In this document: positions 55,184 to 63,289 of the stretch, piece by piece | Layout of the letters: every line of letters begins with the position of its first letter | Numbering within the stretch: position 1 is the first letter of the stretch | Origin: Glycomyces sp. YM15 | Lineage (GTDB): Bacteria > Actinomycetota > Actinomycetes > Mycobacteriales > Micromonosporaceae | Direction of reading: 5' to 3' | NCBI RefSeq assembly: GCF_016918015.1 | Contig: NZ_JAERMK010000011.1 | Location: 57,186 to 121,185 of the forward strand | DNA length: 64,000 nucleotides | The notes under the pieces: model-generated | What the model saw: the letters and a program-made list of their open reading frames with translations, nothing else | Database searches by the model: none | What the model was told of the DNA's origin: nothing | Position numbers and translations under genes: made by a program

Positions 55184-55594
55184 CTACTTGGAGCACTCGG
55201 CGCAGAGGCCGTGGAGTTCGAGCGTGTGTCCGACGTCGGTGAAGCCGTGGTCGGCCGCGACCTTGTTGGCCCAGCGCTCGACCGTGGGCCCGGCGACTTC
55301 GACCGTGCGCCCGCACGAGCGGCAGACGAGGTGGTGGTGGTGCTCTTCGGCCGAGCAGAGGCGGTAGAGGTGGTCGCCGCCGGGCAGGCGCATGACGTCG
55401 ACGATGTCGGCCTCGGCGAAGGCCTGGAGGGTCCGGTAGACGGTGGTGAGGCCGATCTTGGACCCGGCCTCGCGCAGGATCGCGTGGAGGTCCTGGGCGG
55501 AGCGGAACGCGTCGTCGTGCTCGAGCAGTTCGAGGATCGCGGTCCGCTGCTTGGTGGAGCGGGCCATGTTCTCGGCCGGAGGCTTGGTGGCCAC
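55184..55594 (-). CDS. zur: Zinc uptake regulator Zur (Fur family)
   Basis: This 136-residue Fur-family repressor has a winged helix (about 10-75, with SKIGLTTVYRTLQAFAEADIV), then the metal-binding HHHHLVCRSCGR segment near 85-95 and the closing CAEC pair. The double CxxC structural zinc site and the histidine cluster fit Zur rather than Fur or PerR. It would bind the boxes at 58717 and 40818 when zinc is plentiful. The GTG at 55594 shares a base with the arsR stop (TAGTG) and has AGAGGA before it; a Met ten codons later is an alternative. Confidence 0.93.
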   Translation of the reverse strand: MATKPPAENMARSTKQRTAILELLEHDDAFRSAQDLHAILREAGSKIGLTTVYRTLQAFAEADIVDVMRLPGGDHLYRLCSAEEHHHHLVCRSCGRTVEVAGPTVERWANKVAADHGFTDVGHTLELHGLCAECSK

Positions 55595-55977
55595 TAGCGT
55601 TCCTCTCGGGCGTGGTGGACGGCGTCGGTGACGATGTGCGCGATGTGGTCGTCGATCAGCGAATAGGAGATCTCGCGCCCCGACCTGGTGCCGCGCACGA
55701 TACCCGCTCCCCGGAGCACCCGCAAATGTTGGGAGACGAGGGGCTGGGTGACGCGCAGGGTCTCGACGATCTGGTGCACGTACTTCGGCCCGGCGGCCAG
55801 CTCCATGACGATCGCGATGCGCAGTGGCGCGGCGAGGGCGCGCAGCAGCTCCCCCGCCGCTTCGTAGTCGGCAGGGGTGGATTCTTCGGCTAGCTCGCTC
55901 TCGGTCCGCACCCCGCAAAAATATCGCGTCCCGGGTCCGTTCTGGGGCTCAGGTGGCTCGGGTCCCGCTCCGGTCAT
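55594..55977 (-). CDS. ArsR/SmtB-family zinc-sensing repressor
   Basis: This 127-residue protein has an ArsR winged helix (about 35-110, with LRALAAPLRIAIVMELAAGP and VTQPLVSQHLRVLRGAGIV). The last helix carries DDHIAHIVTDAVHHARE, which exactly fits the DxH-x10-HxxE alpha-5 zinc site of SmtB/CzrA-type sensors. It is thus probably a zinc sensor as well. The ATG at 55977 overlaps the znuB stop (ATGA); a GTG at 55911 is an alternative start. It sits directly before zur in the same operon. Confidence 0.9.
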   Translation of the reverse strand: MTGAGPEPPEPQNGPGTRYFCGVRTESELAEESTPADYEAAGELLRALAAPLRIAIVMELAAGPKYVHQIVETLRVTQPLVSQHLRVLRGAGIVRGTRSGREISYSLIDDHIAHIVTDAVHHAREER

Positions 55978-56876
55978 GCGTTCGCGGCGGGCAGTTCGAC
56001 TTCGAGCGGCTCGCCTTCGGGAGGGAGATGGGCCCGGCGGACCCGGCGGACGCGGCGCACGAGGGCGGCCAGGACCGCGGTGACGACGAAGACGGCGACG
56101 CCGATGAGCACGATCGTGGAGCCGGGCGGGACGTCTTTCGCGGCGGAGGCGAGGACGCCGGCGCCCGCGATGAGGAACCCGGCGCCCATCGCGGTGAACA
56201 TGGTGGCTTTGAAGGACCGCGTGAACTGCTGGACGGTGACGACCGGGATCACGAGGAGGGCGCTCACGAGGAGGAGGCCGACCGCGCGCATCGAGACCGA
56301 GACGGTGACGGCGGTGGTGATCAGCAGCAGCAGGTTGAGCGCGGCGACGGGCAGGCCGGAGACGCGCGCGTACTGCTCGTCGGCGCAGATCGCGGCGAGC
56401 CAGGGCCGGAGCACGAGCATGAGGGCGGCGACGACGGCGCCGCCGATCGCGATGGCCCAGACCTCGTCCCAGCCGGCGGTGAGGAGCGAGCCGAACAGGT
56501 ACTGCTGGAGGTTCGCGACGCCCTTGTCCGAGGCGATGCCGGTGAGGTAGACGCCGCCGGCGATGCCGCCGTAGAACATCATGGCGAGGGCGACGTCGCC
56601 GGAGGTCTTGGAGTGGCTGCGGAGGATCTCCATGACGATCGAGGCGGCGACGGTGACCGCGAGGGTCGTCCACATGGGGGACGCACCCGTGAGGAACCCG
56701 ATGGCGACGCCGGTGAGGGCGATGTGGCCGAGGCCGTCCCCGATGAGCGCGAGGCGCTTCTGGACGAGGAAGACGCCGACGGCGGGGGCGCAGAGGCCGA
56801 CCACGAGGGCGCTGATGAGGGCGCGCTGCATGAACTCGTACTGGAAGTAGTCCAGGATCGAGAGGTCGAGGTTCAT
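55974..56876 (-). CDS. znuB: Zinc ABC transporter permease ZnuB
   Basis: This 300-residue protein has about eight or nine membrane helices and the ABC-3 family features: FMQRALISALVVGLCAPAVGVFLVQKRLALIGDGLGHIALTG in the first third and RAVGLLLVSALLVIPVVTVQQF later. It forms the zinc channel with ZnuC. Its ATG overlaps the znuC stop by 4 nt. Confidence 0.95.
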   Translation of the reverse strand: MNLDLSILDYFQYEFMQRALISALVVGLCAPAVGVFLVQKRLALIGDGLGHIALTGVAIGFLTGASPMWTTLAVTVAASIVMEILRSHSKTSGDVALAMMFYGGIAGGVYLTGIASDKGVANLQQYLFGSLLTAGWDEVWAIAIGGAVVAALMLVLRPWLAAICADEQYARVSGLPVAALNLLLLITTAVTVSVSMRAVGLLLVSALLVIPVVTVQQFTRSFKATMFTAMGAGFLIAGAGVLASAAKDVPPGSTIVLIGVAVFVVTAVLAALVRRVRRVRRAHLPPEGEPLEVELPAANA

Positions 56877-57637
56877 TTGCCGCCCCAGATGGCTTCGTCG
56901 GCGCTGTCGCCGTTGGCGTGCGGGTGCGCGTGGTCGTGGTGCGGGTCGGCGTGTTCGCCGACGGGGCGCGGCGGGGCGCCGTCGTGGACGACCTTGCCGT
57001 CGGCGAGGACCACGGCGCGGTCGAGCCGGTCGGTGAGCGGGCCGAGTTCGTGGGTGACGAGGAGGACCGCGCATCCCGCGTCGATCCGGTCCGCCACCAC
57101 GGTCGCGAGGGCGGCCTGGGTCTCGGCGTCGACGCCCACGGTGGGTTCGTCCATGATGAGCAGCTCGGGGTCGGTGGCGAGGGCGCGGGCGATGAGGACG
57201 CGCTGCTGCTGGCCGCCCGAGAGGGTGTCGACGGAGCAGTGGGCGTGGTCGGCGAGGCCGACTTCGGCGAGGCTGCGGGTCACGGATTCGCGGTCGGCGC
57301 GGTTCGGGGGCATGCCGAGGAACCGGTGGGCGAGTCGGCCTTGGGAGACGACTTCGGCGGCGGTCGAGGGGACGCCGGAGGCGGCGCCGGTGCGCTGGGG
57401 CACGTAGCCGATGCGCTTCCAGGCGCGGAAGCGCTTCTGCGGGGTGCCGAAGAGCGCGATCGAGCCGCCCGCGAGCGGGACGAGCCCGGCGACGGCCTTG
57501 ATGAGCGTGGATTTCCCGGATCCGTTGGCGCCCATGAGGGCCACCGCTTCTCCGGGTTCGACGGCGAGGTCCACGCCGCGGACGACGGCGCGACCGCCGT
57601 AGGAGACGGTCGCACCGCGGACGTTGAGAACGGGCAT
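56873..57637 (-). CDS. znuC: Zinc ABC transporter ATPase ZnuC
   Basis: This 254-residue ATPase has Walker A GANGSGKST near residue 36, signature LSGGQQQRV near 139, Walker B LLIMDEPTVGVD near 158, and the switch histidine in LLVTHELG. An unusual His-rich tail (EHADPHHDHAHPHANGD, about 226-242) follows, which could buffer or sense zinc. The gene lies 15 bp after znuA. Confidence 0.95.
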   Translation of the reverse strand: MPVLNVRGATVSYGGRAVVRGVDLAVEPGEAVALMGANGSGKSTLIKAVAGLVPLAGGSIALFGTPQKRFRAWKRIGYVPQRTGAASGVPSTAAEVVSQGRLAHRFLGMPPNRADRESVTRSLAEVGLADHAHCSVDTLSGGQQQRVLIARALATDPELLIMDEPTVGVDAETQAALATVVADRIDAGCAVLLVTHELGPLTDRLDRAVVLADGKVVHDGAPPRPVGEHADPHHDHAHPHANGDSADEAIWGGK

Positions 57638-57652
57638 TCGTGTAATGCTGCC

Positions 57653-58696
57653 TTACGCCGCACCGAGAGCGGTCTGCAACTCGGCGAGGTTCTCGCGCAT
57701 CACAGTGAAGTAGTCGTCGCCGGCGTCCTCCTGCTCGGCGGTGAGGCCTTCGAGCGGGTTGAGGACGGCGGTGTTCGCGCCGGTCTCGGCGGCGAGCGTG
57801 TCGGCGATCTCGGGGGAGACGAGGGTCTCGAAGAAGATCGTGGTGATGCCGTTGGTCTCGACGTATTCGGCGACCTCGGCCATGTGCTGGGAGTCGGGCT
57901 CCTGGTCGGGGCTCAGGCCGGAGATCGCGATCTGGGTCAGCCCGTAGCGGTCGGTGAGATAGCCGAACGCGGAGTGAGAGGTGACGATCGCGTCGCTGGT
58001 GCGGGTGGCGAGGGCGTCGGTGTACTCGGCGTCGAGCTCGGTCAGCTCGGTGTTGAAGACCTCGGCGTTCGCGGTGTAGTCGGCCTCGTTCGCGTCGTCG
58101 ATGCCCGCGAGGGACTCGGCGATGGCGGTGCCGATCTGGCCGTAGCGGGTCGGGTCGAGCCAGACGTGCGGGTCGGTGCCTTCGGGCGCTTCCTCGTGCT
58201 CGTGGCCTGCTTCCTCGGCGTGCTCGTCCTCGGTGGCTTCCTCGGACGCGGTGGGCTCCTCGGAGCGCTCGTCCGCGTGCTCGTCCTCCTCGGCGTGCCC
58301 TTCGGCTTCGTCGATGGCCTGCGTGTAGTCGTACTGGCTGGTCTCGACGGCGGTGAGCACGTCGAGGGACTTGTCGGGGGCGTACTCCTCGACGGCGGCG
58401 TCGAGCTCGGGGATGAAGCCCTTGAGGTAGACGACGAAGTCCGCCTCTTCGATCGCGGCGATGTCGGAGGGCGCGAGCTCGAGGTCGTGGGGCTCCTGGC
58501 CGGCGGGGGTGAGGTTGGTGACGGCGACGTGGTCGCCGCCGACGCGCTCGGTGGCGAAGGTGAGGGGATAGAAGGCGGTGACGACGTTGATCTCGCCGTC
58601 GGCGGCGGGGTCGGCGGAGCCGGAGCCGCAGGCGGCGAGGGCGGCGGCCGCGGCGAAGCCGGCGATGGGCACGAGAATGAATCGGGAACGGCGCAT
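57653..58696 (-). CDS. znuA: Zinc-binding lipoprotein ZnuA
   Basis: This 347-residue protein has a lipoprotein signal with lipobox LAAC (Cys23). It shows the ZnuA/cluster A-I pattern: VVTAFYPLTFATERVGGDHVAV, a metal-binding GQEPHDLELAP, a His/Glu-rich loop (about 135-175) typical of zinc-specific members, DPHVWLDPT, SHSAFGYLTDRYGL and FFETLVSP. It captures zinc outside the membrane and delivers it to ZnuBC. The perfect Zur box lies 21 bp before the start. Confidence 0.96.
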   Translation of the reverse strand: MRRSRFILVPIAGFAAAAALAACGSGSADPAADGEINVVTAFYPLTFATERVGGDHVAVTNLTPAGQEPHDLELAPSDIAAIEEADFVVYLKGFIPELDAAVEEYAPDKSLDVLTAVETSQYDYTQAIDEAEGHAEEDEHADERSEEPTASEEATEDEHAEEAGHEHEEAPEGTDPHVWLDPTRYGQIGTAIAESLAGIDDANEADYTANAEVFNTELTELDAEYTDALATRTSDAIVTSHSAFGYLTDRYGLTQIAISGLSPDQEPDSQHMAEVAEYVETNGITTIFFETLVSPEIADTLAAETGANTAVLNPLEGLTAEQEDAGDDYFTVMRENLAELQTALGAA

Positions 58697-58716
58697 GCTG
58701 GAAGCTTGCCCAATCA

Positions 58717-58731
58717 TGACAATCATTGTCA
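58717..58731. promoter_or_regulatory. Zur box before znuA
   Basis: TGACAATCATTGTCA is a perfect palindrome (7-1-7) and matches the actinobacterial Zur consensus. It lies between the znuA start and the end of the TIGR03943 gene, in position to block transcription of the znu-arsR-zur operon. Confidence 0.92.
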
Positions 58732-58826
58732 ACATCTAATATGTGCGCCCCGGATGAGAGCAACCCTCGCGACCAGCGCGAACGCTCGGTGTTCACCCTA
58801 TCGGCGACACGATTGGATGATCGGGG

Positions 58827-59534
58827 TCACTGGTACTCGTTGTCGGGTGTCGGGATCGGCGTGACCGACTCGACCTCGATGTACGGCACCAGCTCGCCGT
58901 TGATCTCGTCGCGCCCCTGGCGCGGCGTGTACTCGCCGACGACCTCGACCCACTGGTCGGGCTCCAGGTTCGCGGGCAGGTCACCCTCGAAGCCGATCTT
59001 GACGGGCCGGGCGTCGGCCGCGCAGCAGGCGACGACCATGCGCGCGAGCTGCGGTTCGTCCCCTTCGTAGAGGATGAAGCCGCGCAACTGGATGCGGTGG
59101 CCCTCGAGGGTCTGGCCCTCGTCGAAGATCGCCCGCGCGGCGTAGTCGAGGAGGGTGATCGGCACCGGGTCGACGTCGTCGGGCAGCTCCGGGTAGCTCG
59201 AGCGGTTCTCCTCGGCGCCGACGACGGTGCCGGTGCGCTCGGCCTCGTAGGAGCCGAGCGCGTCCGGGGCCACGAGCAGCATCCCGACCACGGGCGCCAG
59301 CAGCAGCCAGGCGACCCTCGGCTCCCCGTGGCCGTGCCCGTCGTCGGATTCTCTCCTTGCCTGCCAAGCGCTCAGGCCCGTGATGGCGGCGACCGCGACG
59401 AGGATGACCCCGGCCGGGACGATGAGCCAGAACGCGTACGGCTTCACGTAGTTGAGGTAGTCCCCGGTCCAGGCCAGGCGGAGCATGCCGCCGCCGACCA
59501 GGAGCAGGATGACCGCCTGCGCGTCGCGTCTCAC
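58827..59534 (-). CDS. TIGR03943-family membrane protein
   Basis: This 235-residue protein has three membrane helices near the N-terminus (about 8-95, with RLAWTGDYLNYVKP between), then an OB-like exported domain that contains CCAADARPVKIGFEG near 175. TIGR03943 proteins are encoded beside DUF318 permeases throughout actinobacteria and Firmicutes, as here. The GTG overlaps the permease stop by 4 nt (GTGA). A role in metal handling is inferred from the znu genes downstream. Confidence 0.85.
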   Translation of the reverse strand: MRRDAQAVILLLVGGGMLRLAWTGDYLNYVKPYAFWLIVPAGVILVAVAAITGLSAWQARRESDDGHGHGEPRVAWLLLAPVVGMLLVAPDALGSYEAERTGTVVGAEENRSSYPELPDDVDPVPITLLDYAARAIFDEGQTLEGHRIQLRGFILYEGDEPQLARMVVACCAADARPVKIGFEGDLPANLEPDQWVEVVGEYTPRQGRDEINGELVPYIEVESVTPIPTPDNEYQ

Positions 59535-60574
59535 AGCAGCAGTGCTCCCATCAGGACGGCCGCGAGCACGGCCGCGACGAACGCGGTCGGACCGAAGCGG
59601 AGGGCGAACCGGCGGCCGAAGGTCCCGGCCTGCATGGCCGCGAGCTTCACGTCGATGAACGGGCCCACGACCATGAACGCCAGCTTCGCGGTGGGCGAGA
59701 ACTGGGTCAGCGAGGCGGCCACGAACGCGTCCGACTCCGAGCAGATCGAGACGAGCACCGCCAGGACCGCCAACGCGAGGACCCCGAGCACGGGGTTGTC
59801 GGCGATCGGCTGGAGCCAGGTCTCGGGCACGAGCGTGTTGAGGCTCGCGGCGATGGCCGCGCCGATGACGAGGTAGCCGCCGGCGTGGAGGAAGTCGTGG
59901 CGGATCGAGGACCAGAACGCGGCCCATTTGCCGCCGTCGTGGTGGTGATGCTTCGGCAGGTTGAGCCATTCGGTCTTGCCGAGGCGGACCCAGAGCCAGC
60001 CGATCGCGATCGCGGCGGCCAGGGAGGCGCCCACGCGGGCGACGACCATCTCGGGGTTGCCGGGGAAGGCGACGAAGGTGGAGACGACCACGATCGGGTT
60101 GATCGCCGGGGAGGCGAGCATGAAGGTGAACGCGGCGGCGGGGGCGACGCCGCGGCGCACGAGGGCCCCGGCGACGGGCACGGAGGCGCATTCGCAGCCG
60201 GGCAGGACGGCCCCGGCGACCCCGGCGACGGGGACGGCGAGGACCGAGCGCTTGGGGACGACCCTGTGGAAGAACCCGGCGGGCACGAACGCGCTGATCG
60301 CGGCGGAGAGGACGACGCCGAGGACGAGGAACGGGAAGGCCTGCACGCAGACCGCCACGAACCGGGCGGACCAGGCCTGCAGGGCGGGGGCGGCGAAGAG
60401 GTCGGTGAGGCCCGGACGGGCGGTGAGACCGAAGATGAGCAGGAGCGCGAGGGCCTCGATCGAGGTGAGCCCGCGACGTTTCGGAGGCGCGGGAGTGACC
60501 GACGTCTCGGCTGGGGACTCGGAGGTGTGCTCGGTCTTGGCGAGTTCGGCGCTCACGCTGCCATTGTGCGGCAT
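59531..60574 (-). CDS. DUF318 (UPF0718/ArsP-like) permease
   Basis: This 347-residue protein has about eight membrane helices and the DUF318 signatures GCECASVPVAGALVRRG near residue 127 and the matching CSESDAFVAAS near 283. A HHHH cluster lies in the central loop. Related proteins move arsenicals or other metal species, and this subgroup occurs with TIGR03943 near zinc or other metal genes. The substrate is unknown. Confidence 0.88.
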   Translation of the reverse strand: MPHNGSVSAELAKTEHTSESPAETSVTPAPPKRRGLTSIEALALLLIFGLTARPGLTDLFAAPALQAWSARFVAVCVQAFPFLVLGVVLSAAISAFVPAGFFHRVVPKRSVLAVPVAGVAGAVLPGCECASVPVAGALVRRGVAPAAAFTFMLASPAINPIVVVSTFVAFPGNPEMVVARVGASLAAAIAIGWLWVRLGKTEWLNLPKHHHHDGGKWAAFWSSIRHDFLHAGGYLVIGAAIAASLNTLVPETWLQPIADNPVLGVLALAVLAVLVSICSESDAFVAASLTQFSPTAKLAFMVVGPFIDVKLAAMQAGTFGRRFALRFGPTAFVAAVLAAVLMGALLL

Positions 60575-60618
60575 GGCCGCGGGTGGACGAACGGCCGCCT
60601 TGCCGTACCGATCAGTAC

Positions 60619-61503
60619 ATGAGTGTGCCGCTTCATTACTCTTGTGCGGTGCGAGTTCCCACCCTAGGTACGGACCCCGGCCGCATTCCCGCCGCGTTCC
60701 GAATGCTCTTGGCCCACAGGCGGTTCCAGCTGCTGTCGATGACCGTCATCGTCGTGAACGGCGCAGCGCTGGGCGCGATGACGTTCGGGGGCGCCCTCGC
60801 CGCAGAGGGCGGCTTCTTGGACCGGGTGGACCACGTGTGCCTGGGGTTCTTCGTATTCGAGGTCCTGGCCGGGATCGCGTCGTTCGGGCGGCGGCCCTGG
60901 CGGTACTTCCGCGACGGCTGGAACATCTTCGACTTCGTGATCGTGGCGGCCTCGTTCCTGCCGGGCGTGCGCGAGAACATCACGATCCTGCGGATGCTGC
61001 GGCTGGCCAGAGTGGTGCGGATCCTCCGGGGGATGCCGTCGATGCGGATCATCCTGGTGGCGGCCGGGAAGGCCCTGCCGAAGTCCGCGGGCGTGTTCGC
61101 GCTGACGGGCCTGGTCATGTACCTGTGGGCGATGCTCGGCTGGATCATGTTCGAGAAGACCGACGGCGACCACTTCGGCACCGTGGGCAAGGCGCTGCTG
61201 AACCTGTTCCAGCTGGTGGCGTTCGACGACATGGGCAACGTCATCCGCGACAGCATGGACGAGAACGTCTGGACGCTGCCGTACTACATCGTGTTCATCC
61301 TGTTCGGCGCGTTCATCCTGGTGAACATCATGATCGGCGTCGTGCTGGCCTCGATGGAGGAGGCGCAGAAGCTGGACGACGAGGACGGCCAGGTCTCCGC
61401 CGACACCGCGCTGCTGATCGCGCGGATCGAGCAGCTGCAGGCCACCGTCGACAAACTGGCGGCGAACCAGGAGCGGGCCAGGGAGTTCTCGCCGTTCAGG
61501 TAG
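60619..61503 (+). CDS. Voltage-gated-type ion channel subunit
   Basis: This protein of about 294 residues has the six-helix ion transport domain. The S4 helix has regularly spaced arginines (ILRMLRLARVVRILRG), the pore segment reads NLFQLVAFDDMGNVI, and S6 is FILFGAFILVNIMIGVV. A C-terminal coiled coil (about 255-290, LLIARIEQLQATVDKLAANQ) would hold four subunits together. It resembles bacterial sodium channels, but the filter FDDMG differs from the usual TLESW. The start is uncertain (GTG 60583 or 60649 also fit). Confidence 0.85.
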   Translation: MSVPLHYSCAVRVPTLGTDPGRIPAAFRMLLAHRRFQLLSMTVIVVNGAALGAMTFGGALAAEGGFLDRVDHVCLGFFVFEVLAGIASFGRRPWRYFRDGWNIFDFVIVAASFLPGVRENITILRMLRLARVVRILRGMPSMRIILVAAGKALPKSAGVFALTGLVMYLWAMLGWIMFEKTDGDHFGTVGKALLNLFQLVAFDDMGNVIRDSMDENVWTLPYYIVFILFGAFILVNIMIGVVLASMEEAQKLDDEDGQVSADTALLIARIEQLQATVDKLAANQERAREFSPFR

Positions 61504-61548
61504 TGGGCACGGGGTTCGGCTCCGCCGTGCCCTGGCTTCGTCTTTCGC

Positions 61549-62334
61549 TTACGCCTGCACGGGATTCGGCTCGGCTCCTCCGAAGCGGCGGTCGCGGCCG
61601 GCGTAGATCTCGCAGGCGTGCCAGAGGTGGCGACGGTCGAAGTCGGGCCAGAGCACGTCGAGGTACACCATCTCGGCGTACGCCGACTGCCACGGCAGGA
61701 AGTTCGAGGTCCGCTGCTCCCCTGAGGGGCGCAGGAACAGGTCGACGTCCGGCAGGTCCGGGTTGTACAGGTACTTCGCGAAGGTCTTCTCGGTGATGCG
61801 GTCGGGGTTGAGCCTCCCGGCCTTCACGTCGCGGGCGAGCGCGGCGGCGGCGTCGGCGATCTCGGCGCGGCCGCCGTAGTTCACGCAGAACTGGAGCGTG
61901 ATCTTGTCGTTGCGCTTCGACATCTCCTCGGCCACTTGGAGTTCGTCGATGACGCTCTTCCACAGCTTCGGGCGGCGCCCGGCCCAGCGGATGCGCACGC
62001 CCATGGCGTGCAGCTCGTCGCGGCGGCGGTGGATGACGTCGCGGTTGAAGCCCATGAGCCAGCGCACCTCGTCGGGGCTGCGGCGCCAGTTCTCGGTCGA
62101 GAAGGCGTAGGCCGAGACCGTGGAGATGCCCATCTCGATCGCGCCCTCGATGGTGTCGAAGAGCGAGGCCTCGCCCATGGTGTGGCCCTCGGTGCGTTTG
62201 AGGCCGCGCTCCTTGGCCCAGCGGCCGTTGCCGTCCATCACGAGCGCCACGTGCCGGGGAACGAGCTCGCGCGGCAGGTCGGGAGGGACCGCCCCCGACG
62301 GGTGCGGCTTCGGCGGCTCGTACGTGCGGCTCAC
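61549..62334 (-). CDS. uppS: Isoprenyl transferase (undecaprenyl diphosphate synthase type)
   Basis: This 261-residue enzyme makes the polyprenyl diphosphate carrier used for cell-wall synthesis. It shows [14 protein letters not shown] (diphosphate-binding aspartate) near residue 28, [10 protein letters not shown] near 80, and [20 protein letters not shown] near 205. The GTG at 62334 has a GGAGGT site; longer upstream readings are less likely. Confidence 0.95.
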   Translation of the reverse strand: MSRTYEPPKPHPSGAVPPDLPRELVPRHVALVMDGNGRWAKERGLKRTEGHTMGEASLFDTIEGAIEMGISTVSAYAFSTENWRRSPDEVRWLMGFNRDVIHRRRDELHAMGVRIRWAGRRPKLWKSVIDELQVAEEMSKRNDKITLQFCVNYGGRAEIADAAAALARDVKAGRLNPDRITEKTFAKYLYNPDLPDVDLFLRPSGEQRTSNFLPWQSAYAEMVYLDVLWPDFDRRHLWHACEIYAGRDRRFGGAEPNPVQA

Positions 62335-62494
62335 AGGACCTCCAGGCGGCCAAGTCGTCAGCGGGGCCTCGATACTAATCCGGACCCGAGCGAGGCCCCG
62401 CGCACGCCCGCCCCGGGAAGCCCTCACCGCCGATCCGCGCCTCGCTCGCCTTCGCGCCGTAGCGCCTCCGTATGAGCTCTGTTACGTTCGGCCC

Positions 62495-63250
62495 GTGGAA
62501 CCTCTCAACGTCGAGCACGCCGGCCGCACCCTCCGCGGCGTCCTCCACCTCCCCCACCCGAACCCCGCCCCGGCACCCGCCGTCGTCCTCTGCCACGGCT
62601 TCGGCGGCAACCGCATCGGCGGCGGCAACGAGTTCGTCCTGCTCTCCCGCCTGCTCGCCGCCCAGGGCATCGCCTCCTACCGCTTCGACTTCGCCGCGTT
62701 CGGCGAGTCCGACGGCGACCCCGCCGACTTCAGCGTCTCCGATCAGGCCTCCCAGCTCAATGCCGTACTCACGCAGCTCGAACGCAACCGCGCGATCGAC
62801 CCCGAGCGGATCTCCGTGCTCGGCTACAGCATGGGCGCCCTGGTCGCGGTCCTCGCCGCCGGCGACCGGCCGCTGCGGTCCCTCGCGCTCTGGGCCCCTG
62901 CCGGCGGCCGGCTCAACCTGCCGTTCTGGGAGAGCGAAGGGTTCCGCGACCAGATCCGCGAGCACGGCCGCGCCGACTACAACGGCATCGCGTTCGGCGA
63001 GACCTTCCTCGACGACCTCCCGGGCGTCGACCAGTTCGCCGCGGCAAAGCGCCACCTGGGGCCCGTGCTCCTCGCGGGCGGCACCGAGGACGGGCTGATG
63101 CGGGCCGAACTCATCGACCCCTACCGCGAGGTCTGGGGCGACCGGCTCGAGGAGCACCGGGTCGAGGGCATGGCTCACGGTTTCGGGACGTTGGCGAACC
63201 GCGACCGGATGCTCGGGGTCAGCGTCGCGTTCCTCTCGCGCACCGCGTAG
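62495..63250 (+). CDS. Alpha/beta hydrolase, serine esterase-like
   Basis: This 251-residue protein has the oxyanion-hole segment CHGFGGNRIGGGNEF near residue 33, the nucleophile elbow LGYSMGAL near 110, and the catalytic histidine in GMAHGFG near 230. It resembles feruloyl esterase or peptidase S9-like hydrolases, and the substrate is unknown. The GTG at 62495 is used. It lies between uppS and recO. Confidence 0.85.
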   Translation: MEPLNVEHAGRTLRGVLHLPHPNPAPAPAVVLCHGFGGNRIGGGNEFVLLSRLLAAQGIASYRFDFAAFGESDGDPADFSVSDQASQLNAVLTQLERNRAIDPERISVLGYSMGALVAVLAAGDRPLRSLALWAPAGGRLNLPFWESEGFRDQIREHGRADYNGIAFGETFLDDLPGVDQFAAAKRHLGPVLLAGGTEDGLMRAELIDPYREVWGDRLEEHRVEGMAHGFGTLANRDRMLGVSVAFLSRTA

Positions 63251-63289
63251 ATCCGCCGGGACTCGCACCGCACGTACCGCGCAGGCCGG

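Noticed and set aside
55974-58796. A 940-codon frame that would extend znuB far upstream
   Set aside because: Only the last 300 codons carry the permease. The upstream part is arginine-rich shadow of znuC and znuA, and an ATGA overlap marks the true start at 56876.
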